Positions 1 through 8,699 of a stretch of 64,000 bases of DNA are shown here, piece after piece. Numbering within the stretch: position 1 is the stretch's first letter; every line of letters begins with the position of its first letter. The notes below the pieces were generated by a model, which saw nothing but the letters and a program-made list of their open reading frames with translations, was not told the DNA's origin and made no database searches. The stretch is from Streptomyces apocyni (GTDB lineage: Bacteria > Actinomycetota > Actinomycetes > Streptomycetales > Streptomycetaceae), in contig NZ_WHOM01000040.1 of assembly GCF_009739465.1 (NCBI RefSeq), positions 174,531-238,530 on the forward strand, in the 5' to 3' direction. The translations under genes were made by a program, and so were the position numbers.

Positions 1-1
1 C

Positions 2-697
2 GGCAAGGGCAACATCAAGGGCGTCGCGGCCCCCGAGTCCGCCAACAACTCCGCGGCCGTCGGCTCCTTCGTGCCGCTGATGACGCTGGGTGTGCCCGGT
101 TCCGGCACCACGGCCGTACTGCTTGGGGCCCTGCTGGTCCTCGGCGTACAGCCGGGGCCGCTGCTCATGACCGAGCAACCGGACATGTTCTGGGGCGTCG
201 TCGCCAGCATGTACATCGGCAACGTCGTCCTCCTGATCCTCAACCTCCCCCTCATCCCGCTCTTCGCCAAGGTCCTCAAGACCCCGCAGGCCCTTCTCCT
301 CCCTCTGGTCGTGGTCTTCTGCGTGGTCGGCGTGTACGGGCAGTCCTTCTCGACGTTCGACCTGTGGCTGCTGATCGGGTTCGGGGTGCTCGGCTTCCTG
401 ATGCGAGCCAACGACTTCCCCGCGGCGCCGCTCATCCTGGGCGTGATCCTCGGCGGCCTGATGGAGAAGTCCATGCGGCAGGCGCTGCTGATCTCCTCCG
501 GAGACCTCAGCACCTTTGTCACCAAGCCGATCTCCGCGGTGCTGCTGGCCCTGGCCGCGGTCTCGCTGCTGGCGCCGGTGTTCGGCCAGCTTCGGCGGAG
601 GCGTCGCGGGCGGGCATTGCCCCAGGACGATGGCGCGGGTCAGGATGACCCGGACGAGCAGGGCGCGAAGGTGGACGCGAACGTGACACGACCGTGA
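2..697 (+). CDS. TctA-family tripartite tricarboxylate transporter large permease, C-terminal part
   Basis: Large membrane subunit of a tripartite tricarboxylate transporter (TctABC), which carries carboxylates inward using an ion gradient and a periplasmic-type binding protein. The frame is open from base 2, so the start lies outside the window. The first visible residues carry the family signature (GKGN, then APESANNSA, then a G-V-P-G-S-G-T-T-A loop), followed by about five hydrophobic segments. The last 35 residues are charged and cytoplasmic-looking. The substrate-binding gene follows after 10 bases, so the two are surely cotranscribed. Family assignment is firm; the substrate is unknown. 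Confidence 0.9.
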   Translation, partial: GKGNIKGVAAPESANNSAAVGSFVPLMTLGVPGSGTTAVLLGALLVLGVQPGPLLMTEQPDMFWGVVASMYIGNVVLLILNLPLIPLFAKVLKTPQALLLPLVVVFCVVGVYGQSFSTFDLWLLIGFGVLGFLMRANDFPAAPLILGVILGGLMEKSMRQALLISSGDLSTFVTKPISAVLLALAAVSLLAPVFGQLRRRRRGRALPQDDGAGQDDPDEQGAKVDANVTRP

Positions 698-707
698 GGC
701 ACCGACC

Positions 708-1679
708 ATGAGAAGCAGAGTCATCGCAACGGTGTCGCTGCTGCCACTGCTGGCGGCGCTGCTCGGTGGCTGCACCGTGGAGCCGAAGCGGGACGAACCG
801 CTTCGGCTCATGGTGCCGACTCCCGCGGGCGGTGGCTACGACGTCACCGCCCGCACGATCGCCCTCGCCCTGGAGGAGTCGGGCCTCACCGACGAGGCGG
901 AGGTCTTCAACCTCACCGGCTCGGCCGGAACCACCGCGCTCACCCGGCTGGTCCACGAGTCCGGCAATGACCGGCTGCTCATGCAGATGGGCCTCGGCCT
1001 GGTCGGCAGCGCGCTGACCGGCGAGGCGTCGCGGTCGGTCGACGAGGCGACCCCGCTGGTCCGCCTGATCGAGGAGCCAGAAGCCGTGGTCGTGCCGCGC
1101 GGCTCCCCGTACCGCACCTTCGACGAGCTGGTCGCGGCCTGGCGCGGCGATGCGGCCCGGCTGCGCGCCGGGGTCGGCTCGCACGTCGGTGGCCCTGACC
1201 ACCAGGCGCTGGTGCTGATCGCGGAGACGGTGGGCCTGTCTCCCACCGACATCAGCTTCGGCCGCTACGACGGCGGCGGCGAACTGCTCGCCGCGGTCCT
1301 CAGCCGCAAAGTGGACTTCGCCCTCACCGGCTCCGCCGAGTACCGGCACGCCATCGCCGCGGGCCAGCTCCGGGTCCTCGCGGTGACCGGCCCCGCCCGG
1401 GTCCCCGGCATCGACGCACCCACCCTGCGCGAGGCGGGCCACGACCTGGAGGTAGTCAACTGGCGCGGCCTCCTGGCCCCACCCGACCTCACCCCCCGCC
1501 AGCGCGCCGACCTCCTCACCCTCCTGGACCGCCTACGCGCCACCCCGCAGTGGCGCCACGCCCTCCGCTCCAACGGCTGGACCGACGCCTACCTCTCCGG
1601 CGACGCCTTCGCCCACTTCCTCACCACCGAGAACGCCCGAGTCGGCACCCTCCTGACCCGCCTCGGCCTGACGGCCTGA
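708..1679 (+). CDS. TctC/Bug-family tricarboxylate-binding lipoprotein
   Basis: Extracytoplasmic solute receptor of the tripartite tricarboxylate transporter encoded just upstream. The 323-residue protein starts with Arg-containing n-region, hydrophobic core and lipobox L-L-G-G-C (Cys about residue 22), so it should be a membrane-anchored lipoprotein. The mature part opens with the Bug-family beta strand and glycine loop (LRLMVPTPAGGGYDVTAR), which binds the ligand carboxylate. In many operons the order is C-B-A; here the binding protein follows TctA at the 3' end. Length is normal for the family. The ligand cannot be read from sequence. Confidence 0.88.
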   Translation: MRSRVIATVSLLPLLAALLGGCTVEPKRDEPLRLMVPTPAGGGYDVTARTIALALEESGLTDEAEVFNLTGSAGTTALTRLVHESGNDRLLMQMGLGLVGSALTGEASRSVDEATPLVRLIEEPEAVVVPRGSPYRTFDELVAAWRGDAARLRAGVGSHVGGPDHQALVLIAETVGLSPTDISFGRYDGGGELLAAVLSRKVDFALTGSAEYRHAIAAGQLRVLAVTGPARVPGIDAPTLREAGHDLEVVNWRGLLAPPDLTPRQRADLLTLLDRLRATPQWRHALRSNGWTDAYLSGDAFAHFLTTENARVGTLLTRLGLTA

Positions 1680-1704
1680 TCCCCGCACGAGGTGATCGGG
1701 TCAC

Positions 1705-2217
1705 TCAGATGCTCAGCGAGCGGGCGTAGTTGAGTTGGCCCATGACCCAGGGGAGGGTCTGTGGTCCGGTGGCCGGGATCATCGTCGCGTGGTGGCGGCC
1801 GCCGCTGGTGACGGTGACCTGGATGTAGCCGGTGGTCACCTGTTCCTTCATGAGGAGGAAGAGGAGGCCCAGGAGGCAGAAGAGGGCGAAGACGACCGCC
1901 AGGACGATGGCGTGGCTGGGGATCTTCTCCTCCACGCGGGAGAAGTCGGTGGCGTTCCATACGGCGCCCTTGAGCGGCATCGTGCCGGATGGCGTCACGA
2001 TCTGGTCGCCGATCACCGTGATGTCCCCGATGGCGAGCAGGGGGGCGCCTCCCATGGGGTACATGGGTTGCATGGGTTGGCCGAACGGCTGCATCGGCTG
2101 TGTGGGGTACTGCGGCTGGCCGTACGCGCCCATGCCGGGTGGCTGTGCCGGGCCCCACTGGTAGGCGCCGTCGCCGGGGTCGTCGCCCTGGTCCTTGTAC
2201 GGACGTGAGTCGCTCAT
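1705..2217 (-). CDS. Small Pro/Met/Gln-rich single-pass membrane protein, unknown function
   Basis: A 170-residue protein read from the ATG at 2217; the frame stays open for 85 more codons upstream but that part looks non-coding, and a GGGA-like site precedes 2217. Residues 1-50 are hydrophilic and rich in Pro, Met, Gln and Tyr with repeated QPMQP-type units. A folded section follows, with GDITVIGDQIVTPSG, and then one strong transmembrane helix (HAIVLAVVFALFCLLGLLFLL) near residue 110. This is the layout of many conserved actinobacterial envelope proteins. No enzymatic motif is visible. It converges on the TctC gene with a 25-base gap. Confidence 0.7.
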   Translation of the reverse strand: MSDSRPYKDQGDDPGDGAYQWGPAQPPGMGAYGQPQYPTQPMQPFGQPMQPMYPMGGAPLLAIGDITVIGDQIVTPSGTMPLKGAVWNATDFSRVEEKIPSHAIVLAVVFALFCLLGLLFLLMKEQVTTGYIQVTVTSGGRHHATMIPATGPQTLPWVMGQLNYARSLSI

Positions 2218-2290
2218 GTGTCCCGGTCTCCCCTCGGCCGCGGCGGCGCCTAGCCCTACGGTGCCCTTGATCCTGGCACAGCCGCAACGG

Positions 2291-2337
2291 CCGAGGGCCC
2301 CGCCCTCCCGGATGAACGGGGAGCGCGGGGCCCTCGG
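2291..2337 (-). terminator. Intrinsic hairpin downstream of sdhB
   Basis: Perfect 12-bp inverted repeat (CCGAGGGCCCCG / CGGGGCCCTCGG) with a 23-base loop, lying 26 bases beyond the sdhB stop. It would end the sdhCDAB transcript. There is no U-run, as is usual in Streptomyces. Confidence 0.75.
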
Positions 2338-2363
2338 TTGACGTACGACCAAGCAGGTCAGCG

Positions 2364-3119
2364 TCAGAAGCGGCGCGTGATCAGGGCGCGCTTGACTTCC
2401 TGGATCGCCTTGGTGACCTCGATACCGCGCGGGCAGGCGTCCGTGCAGTTGAACGTCGTGCGGCAGCGCCACACGCCGTCCTTGTCGTTCAGGATCTCCA
2501 GGCGCTGCTCGCCCGCCTCGTCACGCGAGTCGAAGATGAAGCGGTGCGCGTTGACGATCGCCGCCGGGCCGAAGTACTGGCCGTCGTTCCAGAACACCGG
2601 GCACGAGGACGTGCAGGCGGCGCACAGGATGCACTTGGTGGTGTCGTCGAAGCGCTCGCGGTCCTCGGCGGACTGCAGACGCTCGCGCGTCGGCTCGTTC
2701 CCCTCGGTGACCAGGAAGGGCATCACATCGCGGAACGCCTGGAAGAACGGCTCCATGTCGACCACGAGGTCCTTCAGGACCGTGAGGCCCTTGATGGGCT
2801 CGACCGTGATCGGCTTGTCCGGGTTGATGTCCTTGATCAGCGTCTTGCAGGCCAGGCGGTTACGGCCGTTGATGCGCATGGCGTCAGAGCCGCAGATGCC
2901 GTGCGCGCAGGAGCGCCGGAAGGTCAGCGTGCCGTCCGTGTCCCACTTGATCTTGTGGAGGGCGTCCAGGACGCGCTCCTTCGGATCGATCGTGATCTGG
3001 AAGTCCTCCCAGATCACCGCGTCCGACTCCTCCGGGTTGAAGCGCCGGATGCGGAACGTGGCCGTGATGTAGTCGGCGGTAGCCGTGGCCTGGGCCTTGT
3101 CCATTACGGGAGTAGCCAT
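2364..3119 (-). CDS. sdhB: Succinate dehydrogenase iron-sulfur subunit
   Basis: Iron-sulfur subunit of complex II, passing electrons from the FAD of SdhA to membrane quinone. It is 251 residues. The N-terminal ferredoxin domain has the [2Fe-2S] ligands at Cys71 and Cys76 (C-A-H-G-I-C-G), a Ser-Asp in place of the next Cys, and Cys91. The C-terminal domain has C-I-L-C-A-A-C-T-S-S-C-P and C-R-T-T-F-N-C-T-D-A-C-P for the [4Fe-4S] and [3Fe-4S] clusters. Its ATG overlaps the sdhA stop as TGATG, indicating translational coupling. Last gene of sdhCDAB. Confidence 0.97.
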   Translation of the reverse strand: MATPVMDKAQATATADYITATFRIRRFNPEESDAVIWEDFQITIDPKERVLDALHKIKWDTDGTLTFRRSCAHGICGSDAMRINGRNRLACKTLIKDINPDKPITVEPIKGLTVLKDLVVDMEPFFQAFRDVMPFLVTEGNEPTRERLQSAEDRERFDDTTKCILCAACTSSCPVFWNDGQYFGPAAIVNAHRFIFDSRDEAGEQRLEILNDKDGVWRCRTTFNCTDACPRGIEVTKAIQEVKRALITRRF

Positions 3120-4882
3120 CAGTACTTACGCTCCATCGGCTGGTAGCGGGTCGTCACGACCGGCTTGTAGTCGAGCCGGACCGAGTCCTTTGCGCTCGGG
3201 CCCTCGCCGGTGACCTCGCGGTACGCCATGGTGTGGCGCATGAAGTTGACGTCGTCGCGGTTGGGGAAGTCCTCGCGGTAGTGACCGCCACGGGACTCCT
3301 TGCGGGCCAGCGCGGAGACGGCCATCACCTCGGCCAGGTCGAGCAGGTTGCCCAGCTCGATGGCCTCGAGGAGGTCGGTGTTGAAGCGCTTGCCCTTGTC
3401 CTGGATGGACACCCGCAGGTAGCGGTCGCGCAGCTCGGCGATCTTCTCGACGGCGCTCTTGATCGTCTGCTCCGTACGGAACACCATGACGTTGGCGTCC
3501 ATGGTCTCCTGGAGCTCCTTGCGGATGTCCGCCACCCGCTCCGGACCGGTGGACTCACGCAGCCGCTCGACCTGGGAGGCGACCAGCTCGGCCGGGTTCT
3601 CCGGCAGCTCGACGTAGTCGGCGGTGGCCGAGTACTCGGCGGCGGCGATACCGGCCCGCTTGCCGAAGACGTTGATGTCGAGCAGCGAGTTCGTGCCGAG
3701 GCGGTTGGCGCCGTGGACGGAGACGCAGGCGACCTCGCCTGCGGCGTACAGGCCCGGTACGACGGTGGTGTTGTCCGCCAGGACCTCACCCTTGACGTTG
3801 GTCGGGATGCCGCCCATGGCGTAGTGCGCGGTCGGCTGGATCGGGATCGGGTCGGTGTACGGCTCGATGCCCAGGTACGTACGGGCGAACTCGGTGATGT
3901 CCGGCAGCTTGGCGTCCAGCTGCTCCGGCGGGAGGTGCGTGAGGTCGAGGAAGACGTGGTCGCCCTCGGGACCGCAGCCGCGGCCCTCGCGGATCTCCGT
4001 GTAGATGGAGCGGGACACGACGTCACGGGACGCGAGGTCCTTCATGACCGGCGCGTACTTCTCCATGAAGCGCTCGCCGTCCTTGTTGCGGAGGATGCCG
4101 CCTTCACCACGGGCGCCCTCCGTCAGCAGGATGCCCATGCGCCAGATGCCCGTCGGGTGGAACTGGAAGAACTCCATGTCCTCCAGCGGCAGCCCGCGCC
4201 GGTAGCAGGCGGCCTGCCCGTCACCGGTCAGGGTGTGCGCGTTGGACGTCACCTTGAAGAACTTGCCGGTGCCGCCGGACGCGTACACGACCGACTTGGC
4301 CTGGAAGACGTGGATCTCGCCGGTCGCCAGCTCGTAGGCGACGACACCCGCCGACTTCCGTACGCCGTCCTCCTCGACGATCAGCTGGTCCAGGACGTAG
4401 AACTCGTTGAAGAACTCCACGCCCTCCTTGACGCAGTTCTGGTACAGCGTCTGGAGGATCATGTGGCCGGTGCGGTCCGCCGCGTAGCAGGCCCGGCGCA
4501 CCGGGGCCTCGCCGTGCGAGCGGGTGTGGCCGCCGAAGCGGCGCTGGTCGATGGTGCCGTCCGGGGTGCGGTTGAACGGCAGGCCCATCTTCTCGAGGTC
4601 CAGGACCGCGTCGATGGCTTCCTTCGCCAGGATCTCGGCGGCGTCCTGGTCGACCAGGTAGTCACCGCCCTTGACCGTGTCGAAGGTGTGCCACTCCCAG
4701 TTGTCCTCTTCCACGTTGGCGAGCGCCGCGGCCATGCCGCCCTGCGCCGCGCCGGTGTGGGAGCGGGTGGGGTAGAGCTTGGTCAGCACGGCGGTGCGGC
4801 TGCGCTTGGTGGCCTCGATGGCCGCGCGCATTCCGGCGCCGCCGGCGCCGACGATGACGGTGTCGTACTTGTGGATCTTCAT
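3119..4882 (-). CDS. sdhA: Succinate dehydrogenase flavoprotein subunit
   Basis: Catalytic flavoprotein of succinate dehydrogenase (succinate to fumarate, TCA cycle, cytoplasmic face of the membrane). The 587 residues include the N-terminal dinucleotide fold G-A-G-G-A-G, the S-H-T-G-A-A-Q-G-G loop whose His carries covalent FAD, the H-P-T-G active-site segment, and H-T-R-S-H-G-E-A. The C-terminal capping region ends in a typical helical domain with ESRGGHYREDFP. It follows sdhD after 24 bases and overlaps sdhB. Confidence 0.97.
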   Translation of the reverse strand: MKIHKYDTVIVGAGGAGMRAAIEATKRSRTAVLTKLYPTRSHTGAAQGGMAAALANVEEDNWEWHTFDTVKGGDYLVDQDAAEILAKEAIDAVLDLEKMGLPFNRTPDGTIDQRRFGGHTRSHGEAPVRRACYAADRTGHMILQTLYQNCVKEGVEFFNEFYVLDQLIVEEDGVRKSAGVVAYELATGEIHVFQAKSVVYASGGTGKFFKVTSNAHTLTGDGQAACYRRGLPLEDMEFFQFHPTGIWRMGILLTEGARGEGGILRNKDGERFMEKYAPVMKDLASRDVVSRSIYTEIREGRGCGPEGDHVFLDLTHLPPEQLDAKLPDITEFARTYLGIEPYTDPIPIQPTAHYAMGGIPTNVKGEVLADNTTVVPGLYAAGEVACVSVHGANRLGTNSLLDINVFGKRAGIAAAEYSATADYVELPENPAELVASQVERLRESTGPERVADIRKELQETMDANVMVFRTEQTIKSAVEKIAELRDRYLRVSIQDKGKRFNTDLLEAIELGNLLDLAEVMAVSALARKESRGGHYREDFPNRDDVNFMRHTMAYREVTGEGPSAKDSVRLDYKPVVTTRYQPMERKY

Positions 4883-4906
4883 CAGTGATTCCCTCGGTCC
4901 CGGTGC

Positions 4907-5374
4907 CTAGCTGATGTTCGGGTCGAAGGTGAAGATCACCAGCGTGCCCAGCAGGATGGTGAACACCGTGGCGGTGTACAGCAGCATCTTCAGCCAGAAG
5001 CGGGTGTTGTCCCGCTCCGCGTAGTCGTTGATGACCGTACGCAGGCCGTTGGCGCCGTGCAGCATGGCCAGCCACAGCATCACCAGGTCCCAGGTCTGCC
5101 ACCACGGCGAGGCCCAGCGGCCCGCGACGAAGGCGAAGCCGATCTTGGAGACGCCGCCGTCCAGGACGAGCTGGATCAGCAGGTGACCAATGACCAGGAC
5201 GACCAGGACGATGCCCGACAGCCGCATGAACAGCCAGGCGATCATCTCGAAGTTGGTGCCGCCGCCCTTGGGCGTCTTCTTGGTGCGCTTACGGGGCGGC
5301 TCGATGACGGGAGCGGGGTTGTCCACGTCGTAGAGGGTGACGCCGTCGATGGCGCCGGAGGTGTCGGTAGACAT
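4907..5374 (-). CDS. sdhD: Succinate dehydrogenase membrane anchor subunit
   Basis: Hydrophobic anchor that with SdhC holds heme b and the quinone site. It is 155 residues: a polar N-terminal extension of about 40 residues rich in Lys/Arg, then three transmembrane helices. H-G-A-N-G-L-R after helix two matches the conserved heme-ligand histidine region of SdhD proteins. The ribosome site GGAG overlaps the sdhC stop, 5 bases upstream, so translation is probably coupled. Confidence 0.92.
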   Translation of the reverse strand: MSTDTSGAIDGVTLYDVDNPAPVIEPPRKRTKKTPKGGGTNFEMIAWLFMRLSGIVLVVLVIGHLLIQLVLDGGVSKIGFAFVAGRWASPWWQTWDLVMLWLAMLHGANGLRTVINDYAERDNTRFWLKMLLYTATVFTILLGTLVIFTFDPNIS

Positions 5375-5379
5375 CAGCG

Positions 5380-5760
5380 TCAGCTCCCGAACAGTTCACG
5401 GAATGCGTGGCCAAGGACGGGGTAGAGCGCCCCGGCCATCAGCACGGCCCAGAAGCCGACCACGGTCCACAGCATCTGCTTCTGGTAGCGAGGGCCCTTC
5501 GACCAGAAGTCGACGGCGATGACGCGCAGACCGTTCAGTGCGTGGAAGAGGACTGCGGCCACCAGGCCGTACTCCAGCAGTGCCACGATCGGCGTCTTGT
5601 AGGTAGCCACGACAGTGTCGTACGCCTCGGGGGAGACGCGGACGAGAGCGGTGTCGAGGACGTGCACGAACAGGAAGAAGAAAATGAGGACACCGGTGAC
5701 TCGATGAGCCACCCATGACCACATGCCTTCCCGGCCGCGGTACAGCGTTCCAGCCGGCAC
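5380..5760 (-). CDS. sdhC: Succinate dehydrogenase cytochrome b556 subunit
   Basis: First gene of the sdhCDAB operon. The 126-residue protein has three transmembrane helices and the cytochrome b556 signature: W-S-W-V-A-H-R-V-T-G near residue 14 (quinone-site Ser/Arg) and F-H-A-L-N-G-L-R (heme ligand His) in helix two. GTG start at 5760 preceded by GGAGGG at a 7-base spacing. The 136 bases upstream, before the next gene, presumably hold the sdh promoter; I could not identify a convincing -35/-10 pair. Confidence 0.94.
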   Translation of the reverse strand: MPAGTLYRGREGMWSWVAHRVTGVLIFFFLFVHVLDTALVRVSPEAYDTVVATYKTPIVALLEYGLVAAVLFHALNGLRVIAVDFWSKGPRYQKQMLWTVVGFWAVLMAGALYPVLGHAFRELFGS

Positions 5761-5896
5761 GGAAGAACCCTCCGGGAGCGGGGATTAGGGTCGGCCGGCT
5801 TCGATGTCGGTCTGACCCGGCCGGGTACGGTCCACCGGCCGCTCGTCATCGTATCGACGAGTTGTCGGTGCGCTCGCCCGGGGTCCTCAGGTGTGA

Positions 5897-6625
5897 TCAA
5901 ACAGCCACGTACGGGCTATCAGGTTGTCCGGAATCCGGAGCTTGCCGTGCTTTTCCCGCTTTTCCGGCCGCCTGGGCTGTCTGGACCGTGTGGACTTCCT
6001 GGGCCGCGTGGAGTGCTTGGAGGGTCTGGCGCTCCTGGCGGCCCTGGCGGTCCTGCCGCTCCTGCTGTTCTGGGAACTTCTGTACGAGGCGGGTGACCCG
6101 GGTCCTGGCCAGTTCGCGCAGCTCCTCGGCGGCGAGCACGCGCTCGTCCTCCGGCTCGTTGGCCAGCCGGGCGCGCAGCTCGGACAGGGTGTGGTCGAGC
6201 TGCTCCGAGGGGCGGACCCCGGCCAGGCTGATCACGAACGCGTGGCCGAACCGGCTCTCGTACGCGCAGTGGGCCGCGCTCAGCGCGGTGAGCGCGGCGC
6301 GCGGCGTGTCGCCGTGCCCTGGGCGCGGCGGCTCCTCCGCCGCCAGGGCGGCGGTGCGGTCGGCGAGCGGCAGGTCGTAGCTGGCCTCGTCGACGGCGGC
6401 GAGCAGCGCGTCCAGGTCCGGGTACGGGCGGTGGGCGGCGACCCGCCGCGCCCACAGCGGGCTGGCGCAGCACCGGAGCAGGGCGGTCTCGGTGGCGGCC
6501 ACGGGGGCGCGGTTGAACAGCTCGAGTCCCGGGTGCACGGTGGAAGCGGTGGGCGTGGGCAGCGTGCGCTCCAGAGCAGGAAAAGGGGAAGCAGGGGAAG
6601 CAGGCAACGGCGAGAGCGGTGGCAA
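5897..6625 (-). CDS. OHCU decarboxylase-like protein with Gln/Arg-rich tail
   Basis: Resembles 2-oxo-4-hydroxy-4-carboxy-5-ureidoimidazoline decarboxylase, the last step of urate to allantoin conversion. Supporting motifs: L-x-L-F-N-R-A-P, L-L-R-C-C-A-S-x-x-W-A-R-R-V, and the F-G-H-A-F-V-I-S-L-A-G strand near residue 145. The usual H-P-R-I-G motif with the catalytic His is absent; the equivalent stretch reads EEPPRPGHGDTP. Residues after 180 are low-complexity (Q, R, E, A) with repeated Gln-Thr/Gln-Ala units. Start is uncertain: TTG at 6625 or GTG at 6538, neither with a good ribosome site. No purine-degradation neighbours are present, so activity is doubtful. Confidence 0.65.
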   Translation of the reverse strand: MPPLSPLPASPASPFPALERTLPTPTASTVHPGLELFNRAPVAATETALLRCCASPLWARRVAAHRPYPDLDALLAAVDEASYDLPLADRTAALAAEEPPRPGHGDTPRAALTALSAAHCAYESRFGHAFVISLAGVRPSEQLDHTLSELRARLANEPEDERVLAAEELRELARTRVTRLVQKFPEQQERQDRQGRQERQTLQALHAAQEVHTVQTAQAAGKAGKARQAPDSGQPDSPYVAV

Positions 6626-6877
6626 GGGAGTGGCGCCACGCTATCGACGTGTCAGGAGTGACGTCCGCCGGATGCGCGAAATTCACCCGGATGGGAGAGT
6701 TTCGGAACGCCCGGTGGACGACGGAGTCGTTTTGGAGTCGTAGCCGCGCCCCTCATGGGAGGTTTCTGACGTGACGCGAATATTCTCGGCTATGGGGTCC
6801 TGTGCGGGCGTGTCGGGGTCCGTATCGGGTTCTGTGTCGGGTTCTGTGTTGGGGGCTGCCCGCGCGCCGGACGCGGC

Positions 6878-8566
6878 GTGGTGAGTCGGCGCGGGCGGCG
6901 CGGGCGGCCCGTGAGCGGACGGCGGGCGCTCCTCGCGGGCGGGCTGGTCGCGGGAGGCGCCGCCGTGCTGACGCTGACGCTGTGGCCGGACGGGAACGGC
7001 ACCGGTAGCCCCGCCGGACGCGACGGTACGGACAGCCCGCCGCCCGCGACGTCCCCAGCCACGGCGTCCCCGCCGGAAGCCCCGCCGACTCGGACTGCGG
7101 ACGGCGCGCCGACCGACGAGCCGAGCCCGTCCACGTACCCGCTGTCCAAGGCGCCGAGCACCATCCCCTCCGTACGAGAGCACCAGGCGGCCCGTGGCCC
7201 CGGCTGGCGGCCCGCCGACGGCGGCCGGGTCGTGGTCGCCAAGGCGGACGCCAGGCACCTGGCGGACGAGGGGCGGCTCCTCGCCGGTGAGCTGAGGCTG
7301 ACGTACCGCGAGGGGGCGAAAGCCCGCGCGGGGGACGTCGAACTCGCCCTCGCGTCGGGCCAGGCGGACTCCGAGGCGTACACCCTCACCGTGCGCGAGC
7401 GGCGGGTGCGGATCTCCGGGACCGGTGAGGCCGGGGTCTTCTACGGCACGCGCACGCTCAAGCAGGCGATACGTGCGGACGGCGCGGCGCCGGAGGGTGT
7501 CATACGCGACCGTCCGGCCAAGCCGCAGCGCGGGTTCATGCTCGACACCGCGCGCAAGCATTTCACCGCGGGCTGGATCGAGAGCCGGGTACGCGAACTC
7601 GCCGACCTCAAGTACAACCAGCTGGGCCTGCACTTCTCCGACGACCAGGCGTTCCGTATCGAGTCGTCCTCGCACCCCGAGGTGGTCTCCGCCCAGCGGC
7701 TCACCAAGGCCGAGGTCCGGCGCATCGTGCGGCTCGCCGCGCGGCTGCACATCACCGTCATCCCGGAGATCGACTCGCCGGGGCACCTCGGCGCGGTCCT
7801 GAAGGCCCACCCCGACCTCCAGTTGCGCGACGTCAACGGGCGGCCCGCGCGCGGCGCCATCGACATCTCCAAGCCGGGCGCCGCGCGCGTCATCGACGAC
7901 CTGCTGAACGAGTACGCGGAACTGTTCCCCGGCAGCTACTGGCACTTGGGCGCCGACGAGTACCTGGCGCTGACGGCGCGCGACCCGGAGGCCTCGTATC
8001 CGCAACTGGCCCGCCTCGCGCGCGAGCGCTACGGGCCAGCGGCCCGGGTGCGGGACCTGGCGACCGGGTGGCTGAACGACCGGGCCGACGTGGTCCGTTC
8101 GCACGACAAGCGGCCCAAGGCCTGGAACGACGGCTTCTATCGCGGCGGCACCGTCGAGGCGGCGGCGGATATCGAGGTCGAGTACTGGACCGGGAAGGAA
8201 CTGGGCGCGCGCGAGCCAGTGGAGTATCTGAGCGCGGGCCGCGACGTGGTCAACCTCAACGACGAGTACCTCTACTACGTCCTCGGCGAACCCAACGAAT
8301 TCCGTTACCCGACAGGGCGGCGGATCTACCAGGAGTGGACCCCGCTGGTCCTGCGCGGCAGCCAGCCGGTCCCGGCCGTCTATGACGACCAGATCCTCGG
8401 CGCCCGGCTCGCCGTGTGGTGCGACCTCGCCGACGCGCAGACACCTGCCCAGGTGGCGGCGGGGGTGCGGCTGCCGCTGCGGGCGCTGGCGCAGAAGGTG
8501 TGGGACCCGAGGGAACCGTCGAAGCCCTGGCCGGAGTTCGTACGCCTCGCCGGGAAACTGACCTGA
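6878..8566 (+). CDS. Secreted GH20 beta-N-acetylhexosaminidase
   Basis: Family 20 glycoside hydrolase releasing terminal GlcNAc/GalNAc, probably for chitin or cell-wall oligosaccharide use. It is 562 residues from GTG 6878. An Arg-rich n-region with a hydrophobic stretch (LLAGGLVAGGAAVLTLTL) suggests a signal anchor or Tat-type signal, followed by a Pro/Thr/Ser/Ala linker to about residue 95. The GH20b domain precedes a TIM barrel with D-T-A-R-K-H-F, H-F-S-D-D-Q, I-P-E-I-D-S-P-G-H and the catalytic pair Asp360-Glu361 in H-L-G-A-D-E. W-x-D near the C-terminus is also conserved. It lies alone, between unrelated genes. Confidence 0.9.
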   Translation: MVSRRGRRGRPVSGRRALLAGGLVAGGAAVLTLTLWPDGNGTGSPAGRDGTDSPPPATSPATASPPEAPPTRTADGAPTDEPSPSTYPLSKAPSTIPSVREHQAARGPGWRPADGGRVVVAKADARHLADEGRLLAGELRLTYREGAKARAGDVELALASGQADSEAYTLTVRERRVRISGTGEAGVFYGTRTLKQAIRADGAAPEGVIRDRPAKPQRGFMLDTARKHFTAGWIESRVRELADLKYNQLGLHFSDDQAFRIESSSHPEVVSAQRLTKAEVRRIVRLAARLHITVIPEIDSPGHLGAVLKAHPDLQLRDVNGRPARGAIDISKPGAARVIDDLLNEYAELFPGSYWHLGADEYLALTARDPEASYPQLARLARERYGPAARVRDLATGWLNDRADVVRSHDKRPKAWNDGFYRGGTVEAAADIEVEYWTGKELGAREPVEYLSAGRDVVNLNDEYLYYVLGEPNEFRYPTGRRIYQEWTPLVLRGSQPVPAVYDDQILGARLAVWCDLADAQTPAQVAAGVRLPLRALAQKVWDPREPSKPWPEFVRLAGKLT

Positions 8567-8626
8567 TCCGGGATTCTGCTGCGGATTCGGTGGCGGAGTT
8601 CCGGTCAGGTGTGATGGATTTGACCG

Positions 8627-8669
8627 GACCGGCTGAACCGCTGAACCGGCCGAACTGGCTGAACCGCTG
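8627..8669. repeat. Short CTGAACCG direct repeats
   Basis: Three exact copies of CTGAACCG (8633, 8641, 8659) plus a degenerate CCGAACTGG copy in the gap between the GH20 gene and the next ORF. No gene is seen in them; they lie just ahead of the ribosome site for the gene at 8700. Confidence 0.6.
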
Positions 8670-8699
8670 TGTTGCGCACGGGGGATATGGGGGACACAT

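Noticed and set aside
3233..4888. Long plus-strand frame opposite sdhA (551 codons)
   Set aside because: Antisense shadow of a highly biased GC3 gene; the composition is V/L/G/D-rich as expected from reverse reading of sdhA, which is unambiguous.
3119..5380. sdhCDAB operon as an unusual arrangement
   Set aside because: Order, overlaps and sizes are standard for Streptomyces; nothing novel seen.
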